This document shows, piece after piece, positions 17,481 through 26,801 of a DNA stretch of 64,000 bases. The notes beneath the pieces are model-generated. The model saw only the letters and a list, made by a program, of their open reading frames with translations. It searched no databases and was not told where the DNA came from. Both the position numbers and the translations under genes were made by a program. The stretch's first letter is position 1. Each line of letters opens with the position of its first letter. This stretch comes from Prevotella melaninogenica (lineage in GTDB: Bacteria > Bacteroidota > Bacteroidia > Bacteroidales > Bacteroidaceae): positions 558,001-622,000 of the forward strand of contig NZ_AP018050.1 in NCBI RefSeq assembly GCF_003609775.1. The letters run 5' to 3'.

Positions 17481-19313
17481 ATGAAAAGTAAGCATATAAT
17501 CGTGCTCATGACGATGGCATTGCCGGCACTGGGACTTCAGTCCTGTCTCGACTATGACAACCCAGGTGATGAGTTCAACGCAACAACTAAGAATGTTGAG
17601 AAGGTGACCGCTCGTGGTGCTGTTGATAGCATTCCTTATCGTACAGCAACTGATGCTGCTGCAGCTGGCGATGCTATGACAGCTATGCAGGACCTCCTTG
17701 ACGCTGGTGTTGGTGGTCAGTTCTCTATGCGTGGTGGTAAGAGAGGTGAGCACCCTGGTGCACATGCTTATCAGTACCAGTATTCTCTCGGTGTTGATAA
17801 CTATGCAGAGTACACAGTTGTTCCTCACACTTTCTTCCAGTACTCTAAGATTCGTCTTGCATCTTCTTATGCAATCGACCAGAAGTGCTACGGTGGTGCT
17901 TGGGGTTCATTCACAGAGATGAAGACTGCAATGGTGCCAATCTTGAACCATTCTAAGGTAAACGCTATCCCTGAGATGAAGGCAGCTTACCTGACACTCT
18001 TCAATCAGCAGGCTGTTGAGGTAGCTGACGTTTATGGTCCTATGCCTTACCGCGAGTTGAAGACTAACCTTCAGGTAGGTCCTTATACATATAACAAGGT
18101 AGAGGATGTTTACAACGACGTTCTCGCTAACCTTGATACTGCAATCGCTTGTTTCCACTACTTCGATCAGAAGCCAGCTGCTTACAAGCAGAAGCTCGTT
18201 AACGAGTTTAAGACACGTTTCCTCGTGATGAATGAGGGTGGTGTTGCTGACGGTACAATGAAGAATTGGGCACGTTATGCAAACTCTCTTAAGCTTCGTC
18301 TTGCTATGCACCTCGTGAAGAGCGACCCTGCTCGCGCACAGAAGTTGGCTGAGGAGGCTGTTGCTGATGGCGTTATCGAGAGCGTAAGTCAGGAGGTTTC
18401 TATACGTCCAGGCGTACTCGGTTTCTCTAACCCATTGTGTGGTGTTGAGGATTGGGGTGATGCTCGTATGAGCGCAACTATGGAGATTGTTCTCAAGACC
18501 TTCGATCACCCTTGGTTGAAGTACCTCTTTGAGAAGAACTCTAACCAGATTAAGAACAACAAGACTGGTGAGATTACTAACACTGGCACACGTATCTGCG
18601 GTATTCGTACCGGTACACACCCAGGTGAGGGTCAGGGTTACGATGAGAACCAGTACATCGCTTTCAGTAAGTTGAGCGCACAGTATTTCAGCAATGCACC
18701 ACTTCAGATTATGAAGTATGCAGAGGTTTGCTTCCTCCGTGCAGAGGGTGCACTCCGTGGTTGGAACATGGGTGGTTCAGCACAGCACTTCTATGAGCTC
18801 GGTATTCGCAATGCTAACTGCGAGGATCCTGAGATGAAGTCTATGGACGGTGAGAGCCCAACAGGTGCTTCTGGTGTAAACTGGTATGATGCTTGGGTTG
18901 ATACTTACATGGCACAGGAGAACCCTGTAGCATACGTTTACAAGGATCCAACAGGTGACACACCTGACGCTGCTTCTCCTATCACCATCGGTGTGAAGTG
19001 GAACGACAGCGATTCACAGGAGACAAAGCTTGAGAAGATTATCACTCAGAAGTATATTGCAATTTATCCTAACGGTTTCGAGGCTTGGAACGACCTCCGT
19101 CGTACCGGCTATCCACGTAAGTTGGATGTTCTGAACATCGATGAGGCTGATGGTAGCCTCTTCCCTGGTGACATCATGCACCGTCTGCCATTCCCTGGCA
19201 CACAGGACATCGCTACTAAGCAGGATGTTGACAACACTGGTATCCCAGCGTTGGGCGGTCCTGACAAGATGGCAACTCGTCTCTTCTGGGATAAGACTAC
19301 ATCTAACTTCTAA
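17481..19313 (+). CDS. SusD-like nutrient-binding outer-membrane lipoprotein
   Basis: 610 residues; lipobox LGLQSC (Cys 22). The sequence fits the SusD/RagB 'nutrient-binding outer membrane lipoprotein' subgroup: PEMKAAYLTLFNQQAVEVADVYGPMPYRE (~155-185), WARYANSLKLRLAMHLVKSDP (~255-275), YAEVCFLRAEGALRGWNMGG (~412-432) and EAWNDLRRTGYPRKL near the C-terminus. It forms the lid of the upstream SusC receptor and should bind oligosaccharides released by the GH85 enzymes. Ligand is inferred from neighbours only. Confidence 0.93.
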   Translation: MKSKHIIVLMTMALPALGLQSCLDYDNPGDEFNATTKNVEKVTARGAVDSIPYRTATDAAAAGDAMTAMQDLLDAGVGGQFSMRGGKRGEHPGAHAYQYQYSLGVDNYAEYTVVPHTFFQYSKIRLASSYAIDQKCYGGAWGSFTEMKTAMVPILNHSKVNAIPEMKAAYLTLFNQQAVEVADVYGPMPYRELKTNLQVGPYTYNKVEDVYNDVLANLDTAIACFHYFDQKPAAYKQKLVNEFKTRFLVMNEGGVADGTMKNWARYANSLKLRLAMHLVKSDPARAQKLAEEAVADGVIESVSQEVSIRPGVLGFSNPLCGVEDWGDARMSATMEIVLKTFDHPWLKYLFEKNSNQIKNNKTGEITNTGTRICGIRTGTHPGEGQGYDENQYIAFSKLSAQYFSNAPLQIMKYAEVCFLRAEGALRGWNMGGSAQHFYELGIRNANCEDPEMKSMDGESPTGASGVNWYDAWVDTYMAQENPVAYVYKDPTGDTPDAASPITIGVKWNDSDSQETKLEKIITQKYIAIYPNGFEAWNDLRRTGYPRKLDVLNIDEADGSLFPGDIMHRLPFPGTQDIATKQDVDNTGIPALGGPDKMATRLFWDKTTSNF

Positions 19314-19345
19314 TTGACTTAGTTTTTTTCAAAACGAAATACTTT

Positions 19346-19386
19346 AATCCCAGCAGCGGGGTAGCAGTTACTCTACTGCTGGGATT
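19346..19386 (+). terminator. Hairpin between susD and the first GH85 gene
   Basis: Arms 19346-19356 and 19376-19386 (AATCCCAGCAG / CTGCTGGGATT) with a 19 nt loop; only TTT follows, so it may be a weak terminator or processing site that lowers expression of the downstream enzyme gene. Confidence 0.55.
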
Positions 19387-19422
19387 TAAAATACCTAACA
19401 ACATTACTAAACAAACAATTAT

Positions 19423-22400
19423 ATGAATAAAAAATTTACTCTTAGTGCGTGGGTAGTAGCAGCAATGTTGTCTATGGCACCAATGGGTGTTGCAGCTCAG
19501 ACAAATATGTCTCCTACAGCTTCTACGCAAATCTACGACCTTTCAAAACTTGGTGACCAGACTTTGTTGGAGAACTTTGCAAAGTTGATTGAGCAGGGTC
19601 GCAAATATCCTACAGATGCCGACCTTGAGGCATGGGGCATCAAGGACGAGGTTGAGTTTATCCGTACTCACGTGAAGAAGCGCAATATCGAATCACGTAA
19701 TGACCGTCTTATTCAGGACACTTACGAGAATCGTAACCTCTTCATGAATATTCCTGGTGGTGCAGGTAAGAACCTCGGTGGTTATCCTTCAAGCACATTT
19801 GCTAACGATAACTTCTCAATGTGGAACTATACCAACCTCTTCGGTGCATGGAACTACGGTTTGTTCCAGGCTCCAGGTTCTTGGGCTGATGCTGCTCACC
19901 GTAACGGTACAAGCATCTTCGCCGGTATTAAGTTCTTCGATCATACAACAGGTGGTGCGGCTAATAGCTGGCAGAGCTTTATTATGACAAGAAATGATGA
20001 TGGTTCTTTCCGCTATACACATCCAATCATCAACTGTATGCGCTTCCTCGGTTTCGATGGTATCAACTATAACTGGGAGAGCACAAGCAACTATCAGAAC
20101 TCTAATAACGTTGCATTCCACAAGGAGCTTTACAAGATTGCGAAGGAAGAAGGTTTCAACGACTTCAAGATCATGTATTATACAAACAGCTCAAACTTGA
20201 CTGGATGGAGTACAGGTTATATGTGGGGTCCAAACCAGAACGAGCGTATCTCTGAGGTGATGTTGAACTATTCTAATAGCGACTTCAGCTGGAATATGGA
20301 TAACTCTGTAAAGGAGGCTGAAAAGACAATGGGTTCTGCTGACGGTCTATACGCTGGTGTATGGATTGTAAGTATGAATAGAAGATGGAATGGTCTTAAC
20401 AGCACAGATGCTACTAAGCGTTGTGGTATCTGTCTTTGGGGTGAGCATGCTGAGAGTCGTTTCTGGAGCTATAACACTGGTGGCGACGCTATGTCTCGTA
20501 TGCATAACTATCAGGAGTATCTTGAGCGTGCCTTCTCTGGTGGTAAGCGTAACCCATTGGATCGTCCTGCTATCAGCAATATAGGTAATGAGGTTGAGGC
20601 ACATGGTGGTGTACCAGCATTGTCTAACTTCGCTGGTCTTGCTTCTTGGATCCCAGAGCGTACAGCTATCTCTGGCAATCTTCCTTTCGCTACCCACTTC
20701 AATACGGGTGCTGGTGAGCGTTATCACTATAAGGGAAAGAAGACAGCTGGCTCTTGGTACAATATGTCTGCACAGGACTTAGTTCCAACTTATCGTTGGA
20801 TGGTTGTTCAGCCAGGTACAGAGACCGCAAGCTTTGACGTACAGCCTTCATTCACTAATGAGGATGCTTACAACGGTGGTGCAGCACTTCGCTTGAAGGG
20901 CGTTAACAACGCAACTGCTACAGACGTTGTTCTCTTTAAGACTAACCTCACTCCTTCTGCTGGTAAGGTAGTTGCTAAGGTAGCTATCAAGACTGGTAAG
21001 GCTGGTAATACAGACTCAAAACTTTCTCTCATCGTTCGCGTGAACGGTTCATGGAAGGCTTACGAATTGGGTAACACCGAGAGTGCAAGCTGGGCAGAGA
21101 AGAAGGTTGAGCTGAACGATATCGCTGTTGGTCAGAAGATCGAGCGTATCGGTTTGCGCGTTAAGAACGCTACTCCTGACTACGATGTTCTCGTTGGTAA
21201 GCTCGAGCTCAATGATGACGTGACAGCTACACCAGCAAATGTAAAGAACTTGACCGTTCAGGTGAAGGAAGAAACTAAGTCTTCTCTCTCTGTTAAGGCT
21301 ATTTGGGGTATCGATAAGGAGGCTGGTAACAACCCAACTGTTTACAACGATGAGGCTAATATCGACCACTTCGAGATTCTCTATAAGAATGGTGAGAATG
21401 GTAAGGTGTCTGAGGTAGGACGTACTTCACAGTGGGCTACTTACATTCCTAACATTCAGTTCACAAGTGCTGCAGACAAACCATACATTGGTGTACGTTC
21501 AGTAAGTACTGACTTGAAGACCTATTCAAAGGTTCAGTGGATTGCTGTTCCACGTGCTGACCAGTCTCAGCTCCCTGCACAGCAGGAAGAGTCATACGGT
21601 ACTGTTGAGTTGGATGAGTCTGCTGCTGGTGCAAGTATCGCACGTCAGGTACGTTATGTAAAGAGATTTATCACTGAGGGTGGTACCAAGAACATCGACT
21701 ATACAGCAACAGGTCCTGCAGGCAATCAGACTAACTATGTTGATGCAACAGCTGACCACGAGTTAATCGTTGAGCAGGGCAAGACTGTCACTGTGAAACT
21801 TCAGGGTTATCAGGCTTTTGATGGTACAGATGGTAACCACGATGACCTTCGTTGGTGTATGGGTAAGGCTTGGATGGATTTCAACGGCGACAAGCAGTTT
21901 AATCCTGAGAACCTTACAGAGAATCCATCTGAGGGTGAGTGCGTAGTATTCTTTGGTAAGGTTCGTCAGGGTGTCTTGGATCAGGTATCTAAGTTGAATG
22001 AGTACACCTTCACTGTTCCTACAGATGCTAAGCCAGGTAAGAGCCGTATTCGTCTCGTATTCTGTGATGCATGGTTCCAGGGTGGTTTGACACCAACTGG
22101 TAAGTTCAATAAGGGCTTCGCTATCGACTTTGCTGTAACCATCACTGGTTCTAATCCAGCTCGTGGTGCTAAGGCTGATACCCACGATCAGGGTGTTGCT
22201 GATGAGCCAGAGTTGCTCGAGGGTGGTTCTACTAATATTGCTTCTTCTGCTGTTGGCGGTGCTTCACAGCTCACAGTTGCAGGTGGTAAGGTAGTATTCC
22301 AGAACGTTGAGCGCGCATGGGTATTCTCTACTGACGGTCAGACCGTGAAGAGCTTGGTTAATCCAAAGTCATTCAACACAAATGAGTTGCCAGCAGGTGT

Positions 22401-22461
22401 TTACCTCGTTAAGATGCAGAACAACAATGTTATCCGTACACAGAAAATTACAATTAAGTAA
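19423..22461 (+). CDS. Secreted GH85-type endo-beta-N-acetylglucosaminidase, paralogue 1 (GEVED and T9SS domains)
   Basis: 1012 residues. Sec signal peptide 1-25 (ends VAAQ). Residues ~105-460 form a GH85-type TIM barrel: NDNFSMWNYTNLFGAWNYG, then FDGINYNWES with the N-x-E catalytic pair at Asn217/Glu219 (Asn orients the substrate N-acetyl group, Glu is the acid/base). A beta-sandwich follows (~465-610), then a Fn3-like stretch, a GEVED-like domain (~770-908, WMDFNGDKQF) and a T9SS type A sorting domain (~940-1012, VYLVKMQNNNVIRTQKI). GH85 enzymes cut the chitobiose core of N-glycans. The conserved WYD motif of paralogues 2 and 3 reads MYYTNSS here, so activity may differ. Confidence 0.85.
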   Translation: MNKKFTLSAWVVAAMLSMAPMGVAAQTNMSPTASTQIYDLSKLGDQTLLENFAKLIEQGRKYPTDADLEAWGIKDEVEFIRTHVKKRNIESRNDRLIQDTYENRNLFMNIPGGAGKNLGGYPSSTFANDNFSMWNYTNLFGAWNYGLFQAPGSWADAAHRNGTSIFAGIKFFDHTTGGAANSWQSFIMTRNDDGSFRYTHPIINCMRFLGFDGINYNWESTSNYQNSNNVAFHKELYKIAKEEGFNDFKIMYYTNSSNLTGWSTGYMWGPNQNERISEVMLNYSNSDFSWNMDNSVKEAEKTMGSADGLYAGVWIVSMNRRWNGLNSTDATKRCGICLWGEHAESRFWSYNTGGDAMSRMHNYQEYLERAFSGGKRNPLDRPAISNIGNEVEAHGGVPALSNFAGLASWIPERTAISGNLPFATHFNTGAGERYHYKGKKTAGSWYNMSAQDLVPTYRWMVVQPGTETASFDVQPSFTNEDAYNGGAALRLKGVNNATATDVVLFKTNLTPSAGKVVAKVAIKTGKAGNTDSKLSLIVRVNGSWKAYELGNTESASWAEKKVELNDIAVGQKIERIGLRVKNATPDYDVLVGKLELNDDVTATPANVKNLTVQVKEETKSSLSVKAIWGIDKEAGNNPTVYNDEANIDHFEILYKNGENGKVSEVGRTSQWATYIPNIQFTSAADKPYIGVRSVSTDLKTYSKVQWIAVPRADQSQLPAQQEESYGTVELDESAAGASIARQVRYVKRFITEGGTKNIDYTATGPAGNQTNYVDATADHELIVEQGKTVTVKLQGYQAFDGTDGNHDDLRWCMGKAWMDFNGDKQFNPENLTENPSEGECVVFFGKVRQGVLDQVSKLNEYTFTVPTDAKPGKSRIRLVFCDAWFQGGLTPTGKFNKGFAIDFAVTITGSNPARGAKADTHDQGVADEPELLEGGSTNIASSAVGGASQLTVAGGKVVFQNVERAWVFSTDGQTVKSLVNPKSFNTNELPAGVYLVKMQNNNVIRTQKITIK

Positions 22462-22480
22462 TAAGTGATATCACATGAAT

Positions 22481-22525
22481 AAGGTTATCTGGCTTGACAA
22501 AATCGAGTCGGATAACCTTGTTTTG
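22481..22525 (+). terminator. Probable terminator after GH85 paralogue 1
   Basis: AAGGTTATC (22481-22489) pairs with GATAACCTT (22511-22519), followed by GTTTTG. Between 22526 and 22855 I see only small dyads (for example TGCTGACCAT near 22617 with ATGGTCAG near 22667) and no gene; this is the leader of the next enzyme gene. Confidence 0.6.
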
Positions 22526-22855
22526 CTTAAATAGGTAAGTTTTTCGCTGTCTATATCGAATAGTTTTCTCGCAATACGGCAACATTTGAAAGGCTATTAG
22601 GCATCAACACGGGTGGTGCTGACCATTAGCACAACACGTGCGGGGCGTTAGCACATCAGATGAAGATGGTCAGAGGAATTCATAAAGATTACGTCGTAAG
22701 GCGATAGTGAGTGACTTATGTGAGAAAGGATAGCAGACAGCACTGCTTCAAAATATTGTCCTTGGACATAACCTGCACTCTCAAAAGAGAGGAAAGCAGA
22801 TATAAACGGTAATTAGATTTTCAATTATTCAATAACATTAAACCCAAAATCAATC

Positions 22856-25800
22856 ATGAGAAGAATTCATTTACTTCTTTTCGGTTGCTGCTTGATTCCA
22901 TCTACCTTGATGGCACAGGAACTCAAGAGCGACTACATTCAGTGGGGCTTTGACTCTCATCAGTTTGCAAACAAACTGAGCAGTTGGTCAAAGGCAAACC
23001 CTACAATTAATGAGGATGATAATTTCTTCATCTCTCGTGTAAGACCAAAGACACGTTTCCGTAACGTAGACACACAGGTTCGTCAGGATCTCACAGATGC
23101 TAACGACAAGAAGCTCCTTGCATGGCTCCCATGGAACGTGCCAAGCAAGAACGCTCTTCCTGATGGTGTCTTCGACTCTGAGGTGTTCTCAATGTGGCCA
23201 TACGTTACTCACTGGGGTGATTGGAACTGTGGTCTCGGTCGTATTCCTGCATCGTTGCTCGACGTAGCACACAAGAATGGTGTGCCTGTTTCTTCTGTTG
23301 CTGGTATTCCTTATGGTAGCCTTAAGAGCGATTGGAGAACAACTTTGAACAACATCGCAACTTCAAATGTTCAGAATGCAGCTGCCTTCATGAACTACTT
23401 CGGTTACGATGGTCTCGGCTATAACTCTGAGTATACTGAGTTCTTTGGTGCAGGTCGTGTGACAAAAGCACTTAGAGATTTCCACGTAAACCTCAACAAG
23501 GCAATCAAGCCTTACAACCCAATTTACGAGAATCTTTGGTATGATGGTACCAACGATCAGGGTCGTATTGCTTTCGACCAGGGTCTTAACGACAATAATA
23601 AGAGTATCTTCGGTGAAGGTGGTAGCGAGGCTGCAAACCTCTTCTTCAACTATAACTGGAACGCTGATTGGTTGCTCCAGCAGTCAGTAGAGAAGGCTGA
23701 GGAAATCAATCGTAACCCATTGGATCTCTACGCTGGTATCAATATGCAGGGTGGTGAGCCAAGACACGGTTCACGTTGGACTTTGTTGAAGAATCATCGT
23801 ATCTCTATCGGTCTCTGGGGTGCACACTCACAGAATATGTTCTTCGAGAGCCGTGGTGAGAAGGGTAGTGACCCAGAGACACAGCAGCGCACTTATATGT
23901 TGCGTACTGAGCGTTGGTTCTCAAGCGGTTCACGTAACCCAGTTAACTCTATTGCAATCAATAACAGCTTGAACTACAATGCTGATAACACAGACTTCGC
24001 TGGTATGTCAGCGATGATGACTGCACGTAGTTCTATGTCTTGGGATCTCGCAGTAGAGCCATTCATCACTTACTTCAACCTCGGTAACGGTAAGTTCTTC
24101 AACTACGGTGGTGTACGTCAGAACGATCGTCCTTGGGCTAACGTAGGTGTACAGGACTATTTGCCAACATGGCGTTGGTGGTTTGCAAGCAAGTTGCTCG
24201 GTCGTACCGCAGCTGATGTTCCTGCAAACGGCCTTGATGCAGAGTTCGTATGGGACGATGCTTACATGGGCGGTTCTACTGTACGTGTACACGGTTCTAC
24301 CAGCAAGGAGTATCTCCACCTCTTCAAGACAAAGTATGCTTTGAAGTCTGGCGACGTTATCACTTTCCGTTATAAGGTTAAGGGTGGTAAGGCTGATGCT
24401 TCTTTGGTATTCACAACAGAGGACGCTGTAAACACTGAGAAGGCTTATCCAGTACTCGCTTCTACAGATGAGGCTGATGAGGACAAGTGGGTAGAGAAGA
24501 CTATCACTGTTGATGGTTCTTTGAACGGTAAGACACTTGCACTCGTTGCTTTGAAGATGGAGAACGCTGCTGACTTGAACCTCTACCTCGGTGAGTTCTC
24601 AATCGTTCGTGGCACATTCGATGCTCCAGCAAAGCCAGTAATCGCAAAGACTGCTCTCTTGCACTCTGCGAAGAATGGTGTTGACGGTAAGATTATCTTC
24701 AATATGCCTAACTCTAAGGCATCTGGTGAGCCTTGCTACAACACAGACGTGAAGACTTCTCTCTTCAAGCTCTGGGCTAAGCAGGAAGGTAAGGAGCCAA
24801 TCCTCATGGGTGTAACAACATCATGGGCAGGTATGTACTACTCAGTTCCTGTTGACGTTAAGGGTCAGGGTAAGATTAAGTTCGGTGTATCTGCAGTATC
24901 TCTCGATATGAAGAAGGAGAGTGATATCGCTTGGGGCGAGGATCATGACATCTTCACAACCTATGACTACAGCGACGAGATCAAGGCTGACAAGTCTGTT
25001 ATCAAGCCAAACGAGGCATTCACAATCTCTTATGTTGACCCACGTCACGAGGCTGGTAACTGGAAGATTGAGCACAATGGTACAGCTGTAGCAAGCAGCA
25101 ACAATACTACTGAAATCAAGGTTAACGGTTTGAATCAGGTTGGTTTCTACGACCTCGTTCTTACAGGTTATGTAACTGAGAATGGTACTCGCGTAAGCAA
25201 GGAGGTAAGATACTCTAACTACGTTCAGATTACTTCTGATGCAGTAGGTGCTGTTCCTCATATCAACAAGCTTACAGCTAACGACAGCGAGACTTCTATC
25301 GAGGTTGTTGCTAATAGTGAGGTAACAATGAAGTATGAGGGTAAGAAGGCTGATGGTTCTGGTTCAAGAGGTATCAAGACACTCGAGAAGCCAGTAGGCG
25401 TTAAGGTTTCTGAGCTCGGTTTGACAAATAACAACCAGCCTTGGTCACTTGCATTCTGGGTTAAGTTCAACAGCTTGTCTGGTGGTACTCAGATTGTCGA
25501 TATGCGTGATCCAGGTACAGGTTGGCCACAGAACAACTGGGGTACATTCTGGTCTACATACGATCCAAGTACTGGTGTTTACGAGTTGACACTCCGTGCT
25601 AAGAACGGTGGTGGTTCTCCAGAGTACAAGCAGCGTTGGAAGGTTGACTTCATCCCAGGTGCATGGACACACTTCACATTGGCTATGGACGGTAATGGTA
25701 CTAATACCAAGCCTATGCTCTATATCAATGGTAAGGAAGCTAAGGCACACAACTGGCAGATTGGTGATAGAAATGGCGAAGGCTTGTGCGAAGAGAGATT

Positions 25801-26590
25801 CGTTAACAATGGCTGGTGGGATGCTAACATCCTCGGTATCAGTCTTGGTCGTCACAGCACAGCTGCTATGAACGCTGTTATTGACGATGTTAAGTTCTTC
25901 AACAAGTATATCTCAGCTGCTGAGGCTGCACAGACAATGACTTCTACTTCTACTACAGAGGGTGGTTTGAAGGCTTATTGGGACTTCGAGGCTGACGCTG
26001 ATGCAAGTCACTACTTCACAAGCAAGGTGGGCAATGCTAAGTTGGCTCACGGTGAGTTGAAGGTTGGTACTGGTGAAGGTGTTGCAAGTCTTGTTCCAGA
26101 TGCTCCAACATACGACGCAGGTAGCGCATTCGTATCTGGTAACTATCAGGTGAAGACTACTGCAGAGTGGACAGCTAAGAAGGCTACTATCGTATCACAG
26201 AATGGTACTGATATGGCTGGTACAGCGAAGTTGAAGTATGCTAAGGCTGGCGACTATGAGGTTACATTGACCTTGACCAATGCTCACGGTTCTGACACTC
26301 GTACCTTCCAGGTAATCAAGGTGAAGGCTGATCCAACAGGTATCAACGGCACTGAGGCTGCTGACATGAAGGTTTACGCTATCGATCGTGACGTATTGTT
26401 CGACGTAGAGACACCGGGTAACTACCTCGTTCAGGTATTCTCTACTAATGGTCAGATGGTTGCAAGCAAGGCTGTTTCAGTGAATGGTGCTGAGTCTGTA
26501 CGTCTCCATCTTGGTGCTCAGGGCGTTTACGTCGTGAACGTTAAGAAGGACGGTAAGACCCTCCGTACAGTGAAATTCATCTGCAAGTAA
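22856..26590 (+). CDS. Secreted GH85-type endo-beta-N-acetylglucosaminidase, paralogue 2 (LamG, PKD-like, T9SS domains)
   Basis: 1244 residues. Signal peptide 1-21 (STLMAQ). GH85 barrel ~55-445: FSMWPYVTHWGDWNCG, YFGYDGLGYNSEYTEF with catalytic-type Asn190/Glu192, NLWYDGTNDQGRIAFDQGLN, LFFNYNWN, LYAGINMQG. Then a carbohydrate-binding-like sandwich (~455-610), Ig/Fn3-like region, a LamG/concanavalin-like jelly roll (~845-1020, WSLAFWVKFNSLSGGTQIVDM ... VIDDVKFFN, with several residues omitted here), a PKD-like domain (~1083-1158) and a T9SS C-terminal domain (~1170-1244). It should act on N-glycoproteins at or beyond the cell surface, feeding SusC/D. Confidence 0.87.
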   Translation: MRRIHLLLFGCCLIPSTLMAQELKSDYIQWGFDSHQFANKLSSWSKANPTINEDDNFFISRVRPKTRFRNVDTQVRQDLTDANDKKLLAWLPWNVPSKNALPDGVFDSEVFSMWPYVTHWGDWNCGLGRIPASLLDVAHKNGVPVSSVAGIPYGSLKSDWRTTLNNIATSNVQNAAAFMNYFGYDGLGYNSEYTEFFGAGRVTKALRDFHVNLNKAIKPYNPIYENLWYDGTNDQGRIAFDQGLNDNNKSIFGEGGSEAANLFFNYNWNADWLLQQSVEKAEEINRNPLDLYAGINMQGGEPRHGSRWTLLKNHRISIGLWGAHSQNMFFESRGEKGSDPETQQRTYMLRTERWFSSGSRNPVNSIAINNSLNYNADNTDFAGMSAMMTARSSMSWDLAVEPFITYFNLGNGKFFNYGGVRQNDRPWANVGVQDYLPTWRWWFASKLLGRTAADVPANGLDAEFVWDDAYMGGSTVRVHGSTSKEYLHLFKTKYALKSGDVITFRYKVKGGKADASLVFTTEDAVNTEKAYPVLASTDEADEDKWVEKTITVDGSLNGKTLALVALKMENAADLNLYLGEFSIVRGTFDAPAKPVIAKTALLHSAKNGVDGKIIFNMPNSKASGEPCYNTDVKTSLFKLWAKQEGKEPILMGVTTSWAGMYYSVPVDVKGQGKIKFGVSAVSLDMKKESDIAWGEDHDIFTTYDYSDEIKADKSVIKPNEAFTISYVDPRHEAGNWKIEHNGTAVASSNNTTEIKVNGLNQVGFYDLVLTGYVTENGTRVSKEVRYSNYVQITSDAVGAVPHINKLTANDSETSIEVVANSEVTMKYEGKKADGSGSRGIKTLEKPVGVKVSELGLTNNNQPWSLAFWVKFNSLSGGTQIVDMRDPGTGWPQNNWGTFWSTYDPSTGVYELTLRAKNGGGSPEYKQRWKVDFIPGAWTHFTLAMDGNGTNTKPMLYINGKEAKAHNWQIGDRNGEGLCEERFVNNGWWDANILGISLGRHSTAAMNAVIDDVKFFNKYISAAEAAQTMTSTSTTEGGLKAYWDFEADADASHYFTSKVGNAKLAHGELKVGTGEGVASLVPDAPTYDAGSAFVSGNYQVKTTAEWTAKKATIVSQNGTDMAGTAKLKYAKAGDYEVTLTLTNAHGSDTRTFQVIKVKADPTGINGTEAADMKVYAIDRDVLFDVETPGNYLVQVFSTNGQMVASKAVSVNGAESVRLHLGAQGVYVVNVKKDGKTLRTVKFICK

Positions 26591-26600
26591 ACATATCTTT

Positions 26601-26635
26601 AAGTGCTGGAAGGAGCTCGACTCCTTCTGGCACTT
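26601..26635 (+). terminator. Hairpin after GH85 paralogue 2
   Basis: AAGTGCTGGAAGGAG (26601-26615) pairs with CTCCTTCTGGCACTT (26621-26635), one wobble pair region, 5 nt loop; AT-rich but no clean T-run afterwards. Confidence 0.65.
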
Positions 26636-26801
26636 ATATATTAACCTAATCTTATAGCTTATTAAAAGCATCTAAACTTTAAATACAACAAGTTACATCT
26701 AAATAGCATTATTGCTAAACAACGAAAAACAAACCTTATATGGCTATACGTGTATGGCTGTATAAACCTAAAATCATTTATAAACTAAACATTCATTTTT
26801 C

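Noticed and set aside
17907..18620. 237-residue open frame on the minus strand inside susD
   Set aside because: Shadow frame produced by the strong codon bias of the SusD gene; no domain or start signal. The same reasoning excludes other long antisense frames in SusC and GH85 genes and at 34790-35509.
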